Assembly: GCA_947624565.1 (NCBI GenBank)
Contig: CANQKX010000013.1
Span: 1-37,414, forward strand
Length of the DNA: 37,414 bases
Source: an uncultured Bacilli bacterium
GTDB taxonomy: Bacteria; Bacillota_I; Bacilli_A; RF39; UBA660
Direction: 5' to 3'
Positions 1 through 6,182 of this stretch are shown here, one piece after another (the first letter of the stretch is position 1; each line of letters starts with the position of its first letter). A model generated the notes under the pieces. It made no database searches and was not told the DNA's origin. It saw only the letters and a list, made by a program, of their open reading frames with translations. A program made the position numbers and the translations under genes.

Positions 1-77
1 ATATAAAAAGGAAACAAGAAGAAGGATTAGAAATAGATGAAATAAAAGATTTAATAGATTCTGGATATATTGAATAA
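1..77 (+). CDS. C-terminal fragment of an unidentified protein
   Basis: An open frame runs in from the window edge (codons in phase with position 3) and stops at a TAA at 75-77. The 24 visible residues are charged and helical in character and end in DLIDSGYIE. The gene is complete only outside the window. In related genomes ybeY or dgkA often lies upstream of cdd, but this tail does not clearly match either, so no product is assigned. The gap to the cdd ribosome-binding site is only a few bases, so the two are probably cotranscribed. Confidence 0.45.
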   Translation, partial: IKRKQEEGLEIDEIKDLIDSGYIE

Positions 78-95
78 TTAATGGGAGGTACAATG

Positions 96-482
96 ATGAA
101 AGAAAAGTTACAAAAAATATTAAAAAATTCATATAGTCCATATTCTAATTTTAAAGTTGCAGCCATAGTTGTTATGAAAGATGGTAAAGAATTTTATGGA
201 ACTAATGTGGAAAATGCATCTTATGGCGCATCAATATGTGCCGAAAGAAGTGCAATTGTATCTGCAATTAGTAATGGATATAAAAAATATGATTTTGATA
301 AATTATATGTAATGGTTAATTCTGATAAAATAAGTACTTGTTGTTTTATGTGTAGACAAGTTATATGTGAATTATTTGAAAAAGATAAAGATATTATCTT
401 ATTAAATAAAAATGGTAATGAAAAAGTATTTAAAGTATCAGAACTTTGTCCATATCCATTTGATGAAGAGGATTTAAAATGA
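96..482 (+). CDS. cdd: Cytidine deaminase
   Basis: This is the cytosolic pyrimidine-salvage enzyme that hydrolyses cytidine and deoxycytidine to uridine and deoxyuridine. The 128 residues match the usual length of the small homotetrameric form. The first zinc motif is C48-A-E50-R, giving a zinc-binding Cys and the proton-shuttling Glu, and NVEN lies just before it. The second is C83-F-M-C86-R-Q. The family usually has P-C-G-x-C here, so both zinc cysteines are kept while Pro and Gly are replaced by Cys and Phe. The start at 96 is preferred because GGAGG at 84-88 is then seven bases away; an ATG at 93 is possible, and the ATG at 81 would precede the ribosome-binding site. The stop overlaps the era start (ATGA), as expected for coupled translation. 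Confident by motif and by the cdd-era neighbourhood. Confidence 0.93.
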   Translation: MKEKLQKILKNSYSPYSNFKVAAIVVMKDGKEFYGTNVENASYGASICAERSAIVSAISNGYKKYDFDKLYVMVNSDKISTCCFMCRQVICELFEKDKDIILLNKNGNEKVFKVSELCPYPFDEEDLK

Positions 483-1363
483 AAGTAGGATTTGTAAGTA
501 TAGTAGGAAGACCAAATGCAGGTAAAAGTACTTTAATAAATAATATAATAGGTAGTAAAATAGCAATTGTATCTGATAAAGCGCATACTACAAGAAATAA
601 TATACAAGGAATATATAATGATGAAGATTCTCAAATAATATTTATAGATACACCAGGAGTACATAAACCATCTCAAACTTTAGGTAAGTATATGAATAAA
701 GAAGCATATTATTCATTAGAAGATGCTGATGTAGTACTTTTTATGGTAGATGCTTTAGAAAAAATAGGAAAAGGCGATAAATTTATATTAGAAAAATTAA
801 AAGATACAAATGCAGTAGTATTTTTGATTTTAAATAAAGTAGATAAAATAAAAAAAGAATTACTATTTTCTATGATAGAAGAATATAGTAAACTTTTTGA
901 TTTTAAAGAAATTATTCCTATATCTGCTTTAAAGAATGATAATATAAATGATTTAATTAATACTATTAAAAAATATTTAAATGAGGGACAAAAATATTAT
1001 GATGACGAATATTATACTGATAAAAGTATTAATTTTATGGTATCTGAATTAGTTAGGGAAAAAGTATTAAGGTTAACTAATGAAGAAGTTCCTCATGCTG
1101 TAACATGTTTAGTAGAAGATTATAAAGAAACTAAAGATAGTGTACACATTAATGTACTTATAATAGTAGAAAGAGAAGGTATTAAAAAAATATTAGTTGG
1201 TCATAATGGATCTATGATTAAGCAAATAGGTACCCAAGCAAGATTAGATATAGAAAAATTAATTGGTAAGAAAGTATATTTAGAATTATTTGTTAAAGTA
1301 ATAAAAAATTGGAGAGATAAAGAAAAATATTTAATTGAATTTGGATTTAAAGAAGAAAATTAA
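479..1363 (+). CDS. era: GTPase Era, 16S rRNA-binding ribosome assembly factor
   Basis: Era is an essential GTPase that binds the 3' end of 16S rRNA and helps mature the 30S subunit at the membrane-cytosol interface. The 294 residues are typical in length. The N-terminal GTPase domain shows the P-loop GRPNAGKST at residues 10-18, the switch region with TTRNN near residue 38, DTPG at about 57-60 and NKVDK for guanine specificity. The C-terminal half is a KH RNA-binding domain, with VGHNGSMIKQIG as its GxxG-type loop. The gene starts inside the last codons of cdd, so the pair is likely an operon. The next gene encodes a YqzL-like protein, as in Bacillus. Confidence 0.97.
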   Translation: MKVGFVSIVGRPNAGKSTLINNIIGSKIAIVSDKAHTTRNNIQGIYNDEDSQIIFIDTPGVHKPSQTLGKYMNKEAYYSLEDADVVLFMVDALEKIGKGDKFILEKLKDTNAVVFLILNKVDKIKKELLFSMIEEYSKLFDFKEIIPISALKNDNINDLINTIKKYLNEGQKYYDDEYYTDKSINFMVSELVREKVLRLTNEEVPHAVTCLVEDYKETKDSVHINVLIIVEREGIKKILVGHNGSMIKQIGTQARLDIEKLIGKKVYLELFVKVIKNWRDKEKYLIEFGFKEEN

Positions 1364-1422
1364 AACTAATTTTGAATAAATTAATTTTATGAAACCATTA
1401 TATTAATGGATGGTGATAATTC

Positions 1423-1554
1423 ATGAATAGACAAGATGTTTGGAATTTATTTAAAATGACAGGAAAAATAGAATATTTTTTAAAATATAAAGATATGTGT
1501 AATAAGGCAGTGATGATTCTTGGAGATAACGAAAGTAAAGGGAATAATAATTAG
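1423..1554 (+). CDS. yqzL: Small YqzL-like protein
   Basis: A 43-residue protein of unknown function starts MNRQDVWNLFKMTGKIEYFL. This fits the YqzL pattern of a short protein with a W..F..TG.I..YL core, and in Bacillus yqzL sits between era and recO, exactly as here. GGATGGTGAT at 1408-1417 is a good ribosome-binding site ahead of the ATG. A CCATTA-TAT-TAATGG inverted repeat (1395-1409) partly covers that site and might mask it. The recO frame begins inside this gene, overlapping it by 35 bases. The call rests on a short motif plus gene order. Confidence 0.72.
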   Translation: MNRQDVWNLFKMTGKIEYFLKYKDMCNKAVMILGDNESKGNNN

Positions 1555-2257
1555 TGAATCAAGTTATAGTGAAACTAGTAAATTACTTAATATATTTACA
1601 AAAGAATATGGAGTAATTAGTGTAATATCTAAAGGCTGTAAAAGATTAAAAAGTAATTTAAGAAGTGTTTCTACAAAATTAACATATGCATATTTTCAAA
1701 TAAATTATAAAGAGGGTAAGTTATCTAATTTGATATGTGCAGATGTAATAAATCCTTTTAATGAAATAAAAAAAGATTTACTTAAAATAAGTTATTCTTC
1801 GTTTTTATTAGAACTAACAAATCAAGTAATGAAACAAACAAATTCAAAAGATATATTTGATTTACTAGAAGAAACCCTTTTGAAAATTGAAGATGGATTT
1901 GATGCGCTAGTTATAACAAATATTTTAGAATTAAAATATTTGGATTATTTAGGAATTAAGCCTATACTTGATTCATGTGCGGTTTGTGGTAATACAAAAA
2001 TATTAACTGTATCTACATCAAAAGGTGGATTTGTATGTCCTAATTGCCATACAAATGAAAAAATAGTTGATAAAAAAACTATTCAAGTACTTAGAATGTT
2101 ATATTATGTAGATATATCAAAAATAAGTAAAATAAATATTACTAATACTACAAAAGATGAAATTGATGATTTTATAAATGAGTATTATGATAAATATGCA
2201 GGATTATATTTAAAAAGTAAAAAATTTTTGAAAAATATAAAAAATGTGTACATTTAA
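1520..2257 (+). CDS. recO: DNA repair protein RecO
   Basis: RecO is a recombination mediator that works with RecR to load RecA on SSB-coated single strands in gap repair. The protein is 245 residues, a normal length. The N-terminal OB-fold region (KVKGIIISES, then the YSETSKLLNIFTKEYG segment) is followed by a helical domain. A zinc-ribbon-like CAVC...CPNC pair lies in the second half. The chosen start is TTG at 1520: it places the N-terminus where RecO proteins normally begin, and an AAGG-type ribosome-binding site lies about ten bases upstream. The start lies 35 bases inside yqzL. The next upstream ATG in frame is absent or would give an unusual extension. Gene position after era agrees with the Bacillota order. 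Confidence 0.92.
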   Translation: MEITKVKGIIISESSYSETSKLLNIFTKEYGVISVISKGCKRLKSNLRSVSTKLTYAYFQINYKEGKLSNLICADVINPFNEIKKDLLKISYSSFLLELTNQVMKQTNSKDIFDLLEETLLKIEDGFDALVITNILELKYLDYLGIKPILDSCAVCGNTKILTVSTSKGGFVCPNCHTNEKIVDKKTIQVLRMLYYVDISKISKINITNTTKDEIDDFINEYYDKYAGLYLKSKKFLKNIKNVYI

Positions 2258-2274
2258 TATAAATATGATATAAT
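2247..2274 (+). promoter_or_regulatory. Promoter of the glycine-type T-box leader
   Basis: TATAAT at 2269-2274 is preceded by TGA at 2266-2268, giving an extended -10 element. A weak -35 candidate, TGTACA, lies at 2247-2252 with a 16-base spacer. Transcription should begin near 2281, just before the T-box leader of glyS. The promoter overlaps the last codons of recO. Confidence 0.6.
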
Positions 2275-2280
2275 ATATAT

Positions 2281-2407
2281 ATGAAAAGCGATGACTAGGG
2301 TTGGAATCCTAAACAGCTATATATTAACGAGATGATTCTTCAATAAGAATAAGTAAGGTGGAACCGCTATGATTAGTCCTTACATTTGAAGAATCATTTT
2401 ATTTTAG
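2281..2407 (+). promoter_or_regulatory. T-box leader, glycine type, unusually short
   Basis: The core T-box sequence AAGGTGGAACCGCTA is at 2355-2369. Its TGGA bulge would pair with the UCCA end expected of tRNA-Gly. The antiterminator is GTAAGG (2353-2358) with CCTTAC (2378-2383) plus an inner CTA/TAG helix. The terminator pairs 2332-2343 with 2386-2397, a perfect 12-bp helix followed by TTTTATTTT. A competing stem-III-like hairpin pairs ATTCTT (2335-2340) with AAGAAT (2345-2350). Only about 70 bases precede the antiterminator, so stem I is far shorter than usual. The only clear upstream hairpin is 2296-2301 with 2306-2311, and its loop carries GGA, a glycine codon. Uncharged tRNA-Gly should allow read-through into glyS; the specifier assignment is inference. 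Confidence 0.88.
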
Positions 2408-2420
2408 AAGGAGAAAAATT

Positions 2421-3794
2421 ATGGAAAAATTAACAATGGAAAAAATAGTAAATTTATGTAAACAATATGGATTTGTATTTCCAGGTAGTGATATATATGA
2501 TGGATTTGCAAATACATGGGATTTCGGACCAGTAGGGGTAGAGTTAAAAAATAATATTAAAAAATGTTGGTGGAAGAGATTTGTACAAGAAGATCCTAAT
2601 ACTTATGGAGTAGATGCTGCAATATTAATGAATCCAAGAGTTTGGGAAGCATCAGGACATGTACAATCATTTAGTGATCCTAAGATGGATTGTAAAAAAT
2701 GTAAACAAAGATTTAGAGCAGACAACTTAATTGAAGAGTACTCAAATGGTTCTGTTGCTGCAGAAGCAATGAGTAATGAACAAATGCAAGATTATATTGC
2801 TGAAAATCATATTAAATGTCCTAATTGTGGCGGATTTGATTGGTCTGAAATAAAACAATTTAAATTGATGTTTGAAACAAATAGAGGAACAGTAGAAGAA
2901 AATAAAAATATGGTTTATTTAAGACCTGAAACATGTCAAGGAGAATATGTTAACTTTTTAAATGTACAAAGATCATCACGTGCAAAAATACCTTTTGCAA
3001 TTGCACAAATTGGTAAAAGTTTCAGAAATGAAATAACTCCTGGTAATTTCTTATTTAGAACAATAGAATTTGAACAAATGGAACTTCAAAAATTTTGTAA
3101 AGATGAAGATTCAATTAAGTTTTATGATGAATATAAATCCAAAGCTATAAATTTTATTAAAGATATAGGATTAAGCGATGATAAACTAAGATTTCATGAT
3201 CATGATAAATTAGCTCATTATGCTAAAGCAGCATGTGATATTCAATATAAATTTCCTATAGGTTGGGAAGAGTTAAACGGTATTCATCATAGAGGTACTT
3301 GGGATTTATCTAGGCATTCTGAATTTTCAGGTAAAAATCTAGAATATTTAGATCCAGATACAAATGAGAAATATATTCCAACTGTAATTGAATATTCTAT
3401 AGGTGCAGATAGATTGACATTAGCTATTTTATGTGAGGCTTATGATGAAGAAACTTTAGAAGATGGTACAACAAGAGAAGTTATGAGGTTTAAACCATTT
3501 CTTGCTCCATATAAGGTTGCTGTATTACCACTTGTTAAGAAATTTCATAAAGAAAAAGCAGATGAAGTATATAATATGTTATGTAAAGAATTTATGTGTA
3601 CATATGATGAAACTGGTAACATTGGAAAAAGATATAGAAGACAAGATGTAATAGGAACTCCATATTGTATTACTATAGATGATGATACAATTAATAATAA
3701 TACTGTAACTGTTAGAGATAGAGATACAATGAAGCAAATAACAATAAATATAGATGAAATAGTAGATTATATAAACGATAAGATTAAATTTTAG
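2421..3794 (+). CDS. glyS: Glycyl-tRNA synthetase, single-chain alpha2 type
   Basis: This enzyme attaches glycine to tRNA-Gly. It is the eukaryote/Thermus-like homodimeric class II form, not the two-gene glyQ/glyS form of Bacillus. The 457 residues begin with an N-terminal catalytic region (YGFVFPGSDIYDGF, then WDFGPVGVELK). A zinc-binding-like insertion has CKKC and CPNC pairs. Motif 2 (RPETCQG, then FRNEITPGNFLFRTIEFEQ) and motif 3 (SIGADRLTLAIL) follow, and the C-terminal anticodon-binding domain begins near APYKVAVLPL. GAAGGAG precedes the ATG. Expression should be controlled by the glycine-type T-box upstream. The deformylase gene follows within 10 bases. Confidence 0.96.
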   Translation: MEKLTMEKIVNLCKQYGFVFPGSDIYDGFANTWDFGPVGVELKNNIKKCWWKRFVQEDPNTYGVDAAILMNPRVWEASGHVQSFSDPKMDCKKCKQRFRADNLIEEYSNGSVAAEAMSNEQMQDYIAENHIKCPNCGGFDWSEIKQFKLMFETNRGTVEENKNMVYLRPETCQGEYVNFLNVQRSSRAKIPFAIAQIGKSFRNEITPGNFLFRTIEFEQMELQKFCKDEDSIKFYDEYKSKAINFIKDIGLSDDKLRFHDHDKLAHYAKAACDIQYKFPIGWEELNGIHHRGTWDLSRHSEFSGKNLEYLDPDTNEKYIPTVIEYSIGADRLTLAILCEAYDEETLEDGTTREVMRFKPFLAPYKVAVLPLVKKFHKEKADEVYNMLCKEFMCTYDETGNIGKRYRRQDVIGTPYCITIDDDTINNNTVTVRDRDTMKQITINIDEIVDYINDKIKF

Positions 3795-3803
3795 GTGAAA
3801 AGT

Positions 3804-4375
3804 ATGAGGAATATTATAACAATTAAAGAAAATGAAGAGTTTTTAAGGCAAGTATCAACTGCCGTTAATTTTGAAGATGACGATTATATAAGTTATATTA
3901 ATGAGTTAAAGGAATATTGTAAAAATAATACGGTTTATGCGCTTGCTCCTGTTCAAATTGGTATTCCAAAAAGATTAATTTATATCAAAAATACAAGTGA
4001 AGATATGCAAAAAATGCTGATTTTAATTATGATGAAGGAATTGTACTTATTAATCCTACAATTATTAGTCAAAAAGGTCATACTAGATTTTTAGAAGGAT
4101 GTCAAAGTTGTTATCCATATGCTGCAATAGTTGATAGACCATATGAAATAGAAGTAGAATACTATGATTTAAATAATAATAAGAAAACAAAAATATTTAA
4201 AGGATTCGAATCAACTATATTTGCACATGAATATGATCATTTAAATGGTATTTTACATATGGACAGAACAAATGAAGTATTAATATTAAATTATGATGAT
4301 GTAAAAAAATATAGAGATAAGCATCCATATGAAATAATCAAAAAAGATGGAGAATTTATTTGTTACAAAATTTGA
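3804..4375 (+). pseudogene. def: Peptide deformylase, frameshifted
   Basis: Peptide deformylase removes the formyl group from nascent N-terminal methionine. Two frames together give a full 190-residue protein. The first (3804 to about 4013) holds the Q-containing motif ALAPVQIG. The second (from about 4013) holds EGCQS and HEYDH, supplying the metal-binding Cys and two His and the catalytic Glu. The frame changes at a run of six A (4009-4014). One extra A would restore NADFNYDEG, whereas the uncorrected first frame runs out at 4094 in a nonsense tail. AGGTGA at 3793-3798 supports the ATG at 3804. The intact motifs mean the break is recent, an assembly error, or corrected by slippage on the A run. 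Motif 1 (family GxGLAAxQ) is divergent, so this may be an atypical deformylase-like branch. Confidence 0.88.
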
Positions 4376-4400
4376 AAAGTCAAAAAAATTGACTTTTTTT
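4376..4400 (+). terminator. Intrinsic terminator after the deformylase gene
   Basis: AAAGTCAA (4376-4383) pairs with TTGACTTT (4389-4396) around a five-A loop, and a T run follows. It ends the glyS-def transcript. Confidence 0.8.
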
Positions 4401-4417
4401 AATTTATAATATATACT
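4389..4417 (+). promoter_or_regulatory. Promoter of the cupin-like gene
   Basis: TTGACT (4389-4394) and TATACT (4412-4417) are separated by 17 bases. A second TATAAT at 4405-4410 is too close to use the same -35. The -35 box is also the 3' arm of the preceding terminator. Confidence 0.6.
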
Positions 4418-4443
4418 AGCAATTGCAAAAAGAGGTGATTATT

Positions 4444-4893
4444 ATGAATTGTGTTGAAAAATATAATAACGAGATTAATTTTTGTAATCAAATAGAGAAA
4501 ATATTAAGAAATGATATTGATAAATATGATCTAGATATAATATATACAATAGTAACTATAAATAAAATATATCCAAAATTAATTAAAAAATTTAATTATG
4601 ACTTTGAAAGATTATATAATAGTATTTCTAAACTTAACTATAAAATTAGTGACGGAGATGTTTATGAAATTCATGAAGATGGTAATATAACACTTGATGG
4701 TTATGAAAAAGGATATTTATTTTTAACTGAAGATTCTTTTGTATCATTACACGAGCATTATAATGAAAAAGAATATTATAAAGTAATATATGGAGATGAA
4801 AATGCTGTAAAAAAAGGTTATTATAATATTGATAAGGTTAGTACACCAACAATAGTAAGAACTTATAAATATATACCAGGAAGTAAAAAATAG
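4444..4893 (+). CDS. Unknown protein with a cupin-like motif
   Basis: A 149-residue protein not assigned to a named family. The N-terminal half is helical and charged. In the second half, HEHYNEKEYYKVIYG fits the first cupin motif exactly from its histidines onward (HxH, four residues, E, six residues, G), although the leading Gly is replaced by Asp. The second cupin motif is not evident. A small metal-binding beta-barrel is plausible but unproven, and no substrate can be proposed. AGAGGTG (4431-4437) supports the ATG at 4444 over an upstream TTG at 4423. The gene is monocistronic, with its own promoter and a terminator overlapping its stop codon. Confidence 0.8.
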   Translation: MNCVEKYNNEINFCNQIEKILRNDIDKYDLDIIYTIVTINKIYPKLIKKFNYDFERLYNSISKLNYKISDGDVYEIHEDGNITLDGYEKGYLFLTEDSFVSLHEHYNEKEYYKVIYGDENAVKKGYYNIDKVSTPTIVRTYKYIPGSKK

Positions 4894-4913
4894 GAATTTT
4901 TTTCCTATTTTTT
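4885..4913 (+). terminator. Intrinsic terminator overlapping a stop codon
   Basis: AAAAAATAGGAA (4885-4896) pairs with TTCCTATTTTTT (4902-4913). The TAG stop at 4891-4893 lies in the 5' arm. The A and T arms would also let it work on the minus strand. Confidence 0.82.
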
Positions 4914-5016
4914 GTATCTTATATATTAATTTAATACAAATTTAAAAAAAATGTTTTCTTTTCAATAATTTTATGTTAAAATTAATTATAGTTATAATAG
5001 TAATGGAGGAATAAAT

Positions 5017-5418
5017 ATGGGAATGTTTGATAAAATATTTGGAAAAGATATTGCTGGTGGAGAAATTTCAGAAGATGAATATTATTCACTTGGTATTGAT
5101 GAAGCATATAAAGATTCAAATAGTGAAGGAAATAAAATGATTCTTTTAGAACCAAGAGCGTATTCTGAAAGTCAGCAAATTGCAGATCACTTAAAGAAAA
5201 GAAATACTGTAGTTGTAAATCTAAAGAGAGTTACTAATGAACAGGCAAAAAGAATAGTAGATTTTTTAAGTGGAACATTATATGCAATAGGTGGAGATTT
5301 ACAAAAACTTGGTCCAGGAATATTTTTATGTACTCCAAAAAATATCAATGTACAAGGAAAAATAACTGAAGAAGAAGAAAAATTAAGAAAAACAAAAAAT
5401 GATAATATAGAATTTTAG
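5017..5418 (+). CDS. sepF: Cell division protein SepF
   Basis: SepF binds FtsZ, bundles protofilaments and helps anchor the Z-ring to the membrane. The 133 residues contain the SepF core from about residue 45 onward: [19 protein letters not shown], then VVVNLKR, the helix with [10 protein letters not shown], and the GPGIFLCTP strand at the end. The N-terminus MGMFDKIFG is a short amphipathic segment like the membrane-targeting helix of SepF. A clear GGAGG at 5005-5009 precedes the ATG, and TATAAT at 4993-4998 may be a promoter element, without a good -35. divIVA and ileS follow, as in the Bacillus sepF-ylmG-ylmH-divIVA-ileS cluster, but ylmG and ylmH are missing here. Confidence 0.94.
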   Translation: MGMFDKIFGKDIAGGEISEDEYYSLGIDEAYKDSNSEGNKMILLEPRAYSESQQIADHLKKRNTVVVNLKRVTNEQAKRIVDFLSGTLYAIGGDLQKLGPGIFLCTPKNINVQGKITEEEEKLRKTKNDNIEF

Positions 5419-5420
5419 TA

Positions 5421-5456
5421 TAGACAAAAAAATTATAAAGTGTTATTATATAACAC
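5421..5456 (+). promoter_or_regulatory. divIVA promoter with overlapping palindrome
   Basis: TAGACA (5421-5426) and TATTAT (5444-5449) are 17 bases apart. GTGTTAT (5440-5446) and ATAACAC (5450-5456) form a perfect inverted repeat with a three-base centre covering the -10 box. It could be an operator or a hairpin at the 5' end of the transcript. Confidence 0.5.
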
Positions 5457-5475
5457 ATAGTTTTGAGGTGATTTA

Positions 5476-5949
5476 GTGCAAAAATTTAGTAGAACACTTC
5501 ATGGCTATAATCCTGATGAGGTTAATAATTTTTTAGACGAAGTTATTTCAAAAGTAGAAAAAATGATTGAATCTAATAGACAAAAAAATGAAGAGATTTT
5601 ACTTTTGAAAAACGAACTTGCTAAAAAAGAAGATAACAAAGAAACTATTGAAAAAGCAAGAAAGTTTGATGAATTACAAACCACATTAAATAAAGCTATT
5701 GTTATGGCGGAAAATACAGGGGAACATATTAGAAAAGTTGCCAAACAAGAACGTGATTTGATTATAGAAGAAGCCAAAAAAAATGCAAGTATAATTATTA
5801 ATGATGCTCTTGTTAGATCTGAAAAGATAGAATATGAGGCATCTTTACTAAGGAAAAATATAATAATGTTCAAAAGAAAATTAAGAAGCAACTTAGAAGA
5901 ACAACTAAAAATGGTTGATGATATAGAAACAATTGAAGAATTAGAATAG
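5476..5949 (+). CDS. divIVA: DivIVA cell division and polarity protein
   Basis: DivIVA is a coiled-coil scaffold that binds curved membrane at poles and septa. The 157 residues show the diagnostic HGYNPDEVNNFLDEV at the N-terminus. A long coiled coil follows, with a middle gap around the residues KARKFDELQTTLN and the typical ERDLIIEEAKKNASIIINDA segment. The start is GTG at 5476, five bases after GAGGTG; an in-frame TGA at 5464-5466 rules out a longer form. The protein therefore lacks about ten N-terminal residues of the Bacillus form, and the membrane-inserting Phe-Arg pair before GY is Leu-His here. The membrane-binding tip is probably altered. The gene sits between sepF and the ileS T-box. 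Confidence 0.9.
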   Translation: MQKFSRTLHGYNPDEVNNFLDEVISKVEKMIESNRQKNEEILLLKNELAKKEDNKETIEKARKFDELQTTLNKAIVMAENTGEHIRKVAKQERDLIIEEAKKNASIIINDALVRSEKIEYEASLLRKNIIMFKRKLRSNLEEQLKMVDDIETIEELE

Positions 5950-6168
5950 ATGATAGAGACGAATATTTAATAAAGTATTTACAGAAAAATGTTGTTATGC
6001 TGAGAGACATAATACTTATAAATATTAGATCACTCTTGATATTTTTAACTGAAATTATTAGGTTAAAACGTATAATATGCGTTAAATATATAAAGTGCAT
6101 AGATTATCTATGAAGTAAGGTGGTACCGCTATAATTAGTCCTTACATCATAGATAATTTTTTATTTTG
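5950..6168 (+). promoter_or_regulatory. T-box leader, isoleucine type
   Basis: The leader begins with a K-turn-like GATGATAGAGACGAA region. A long stem I pairs AATATTTAATAAAGTATT (about 5965-5982) with AATACTTATAAATATT near 6011-6026. GCTGAGAGA at 5999-6007 resembles the distal loop of stem I. The antiterminator is GTAAGG (6115-6120) with CCTTAC (6140-6145). Its TGGT bulge at 6121-6124 suits an ACCA tRNA end, as in tRNA-Ile. The terminator pairs 6103-6113 with 6147-6157, then a T run. A hairpin CATAGA-TTA-TCTATG (6098-6112) competes with it. Isoleucine codons ATT (6024-6026) and ATC (6029-6031) are near the expected specifier site, but I cannot choose between them. The controlled unit is the exchanger gene plus ileS. 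Confidence 0.92.
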
Positions 6169-6182
6169 AAAGGAAGTATATT

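Noticed and set aside
81-98. Start of cytidine deaminase at 81
   Set aside because: The ribosome-binding site GGAGG lies inside the first codons of that reading. The start at 96 (or 93) is placed correctly after it.
4008-4016. Programmed -1 frameshift in the deformylase gene
   Set aside because: Only a single slippery A run is visible. The P-site codon CAA would not re-pair well and no clear stimulatory hairpin or upstream signal follows. Error, recent mutation or slippage during transcription are simpler explanations, though not excluded.
5505-5891. Long minus-strand frame opposite divIVA (and a similar one at 5870-6100)
   Set aside because: It is antisense to a well-supported coding region and a T-box leader, has low-complexity composition and no ribosome-binding site. 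It is a shadow of the AT-rich codon use.
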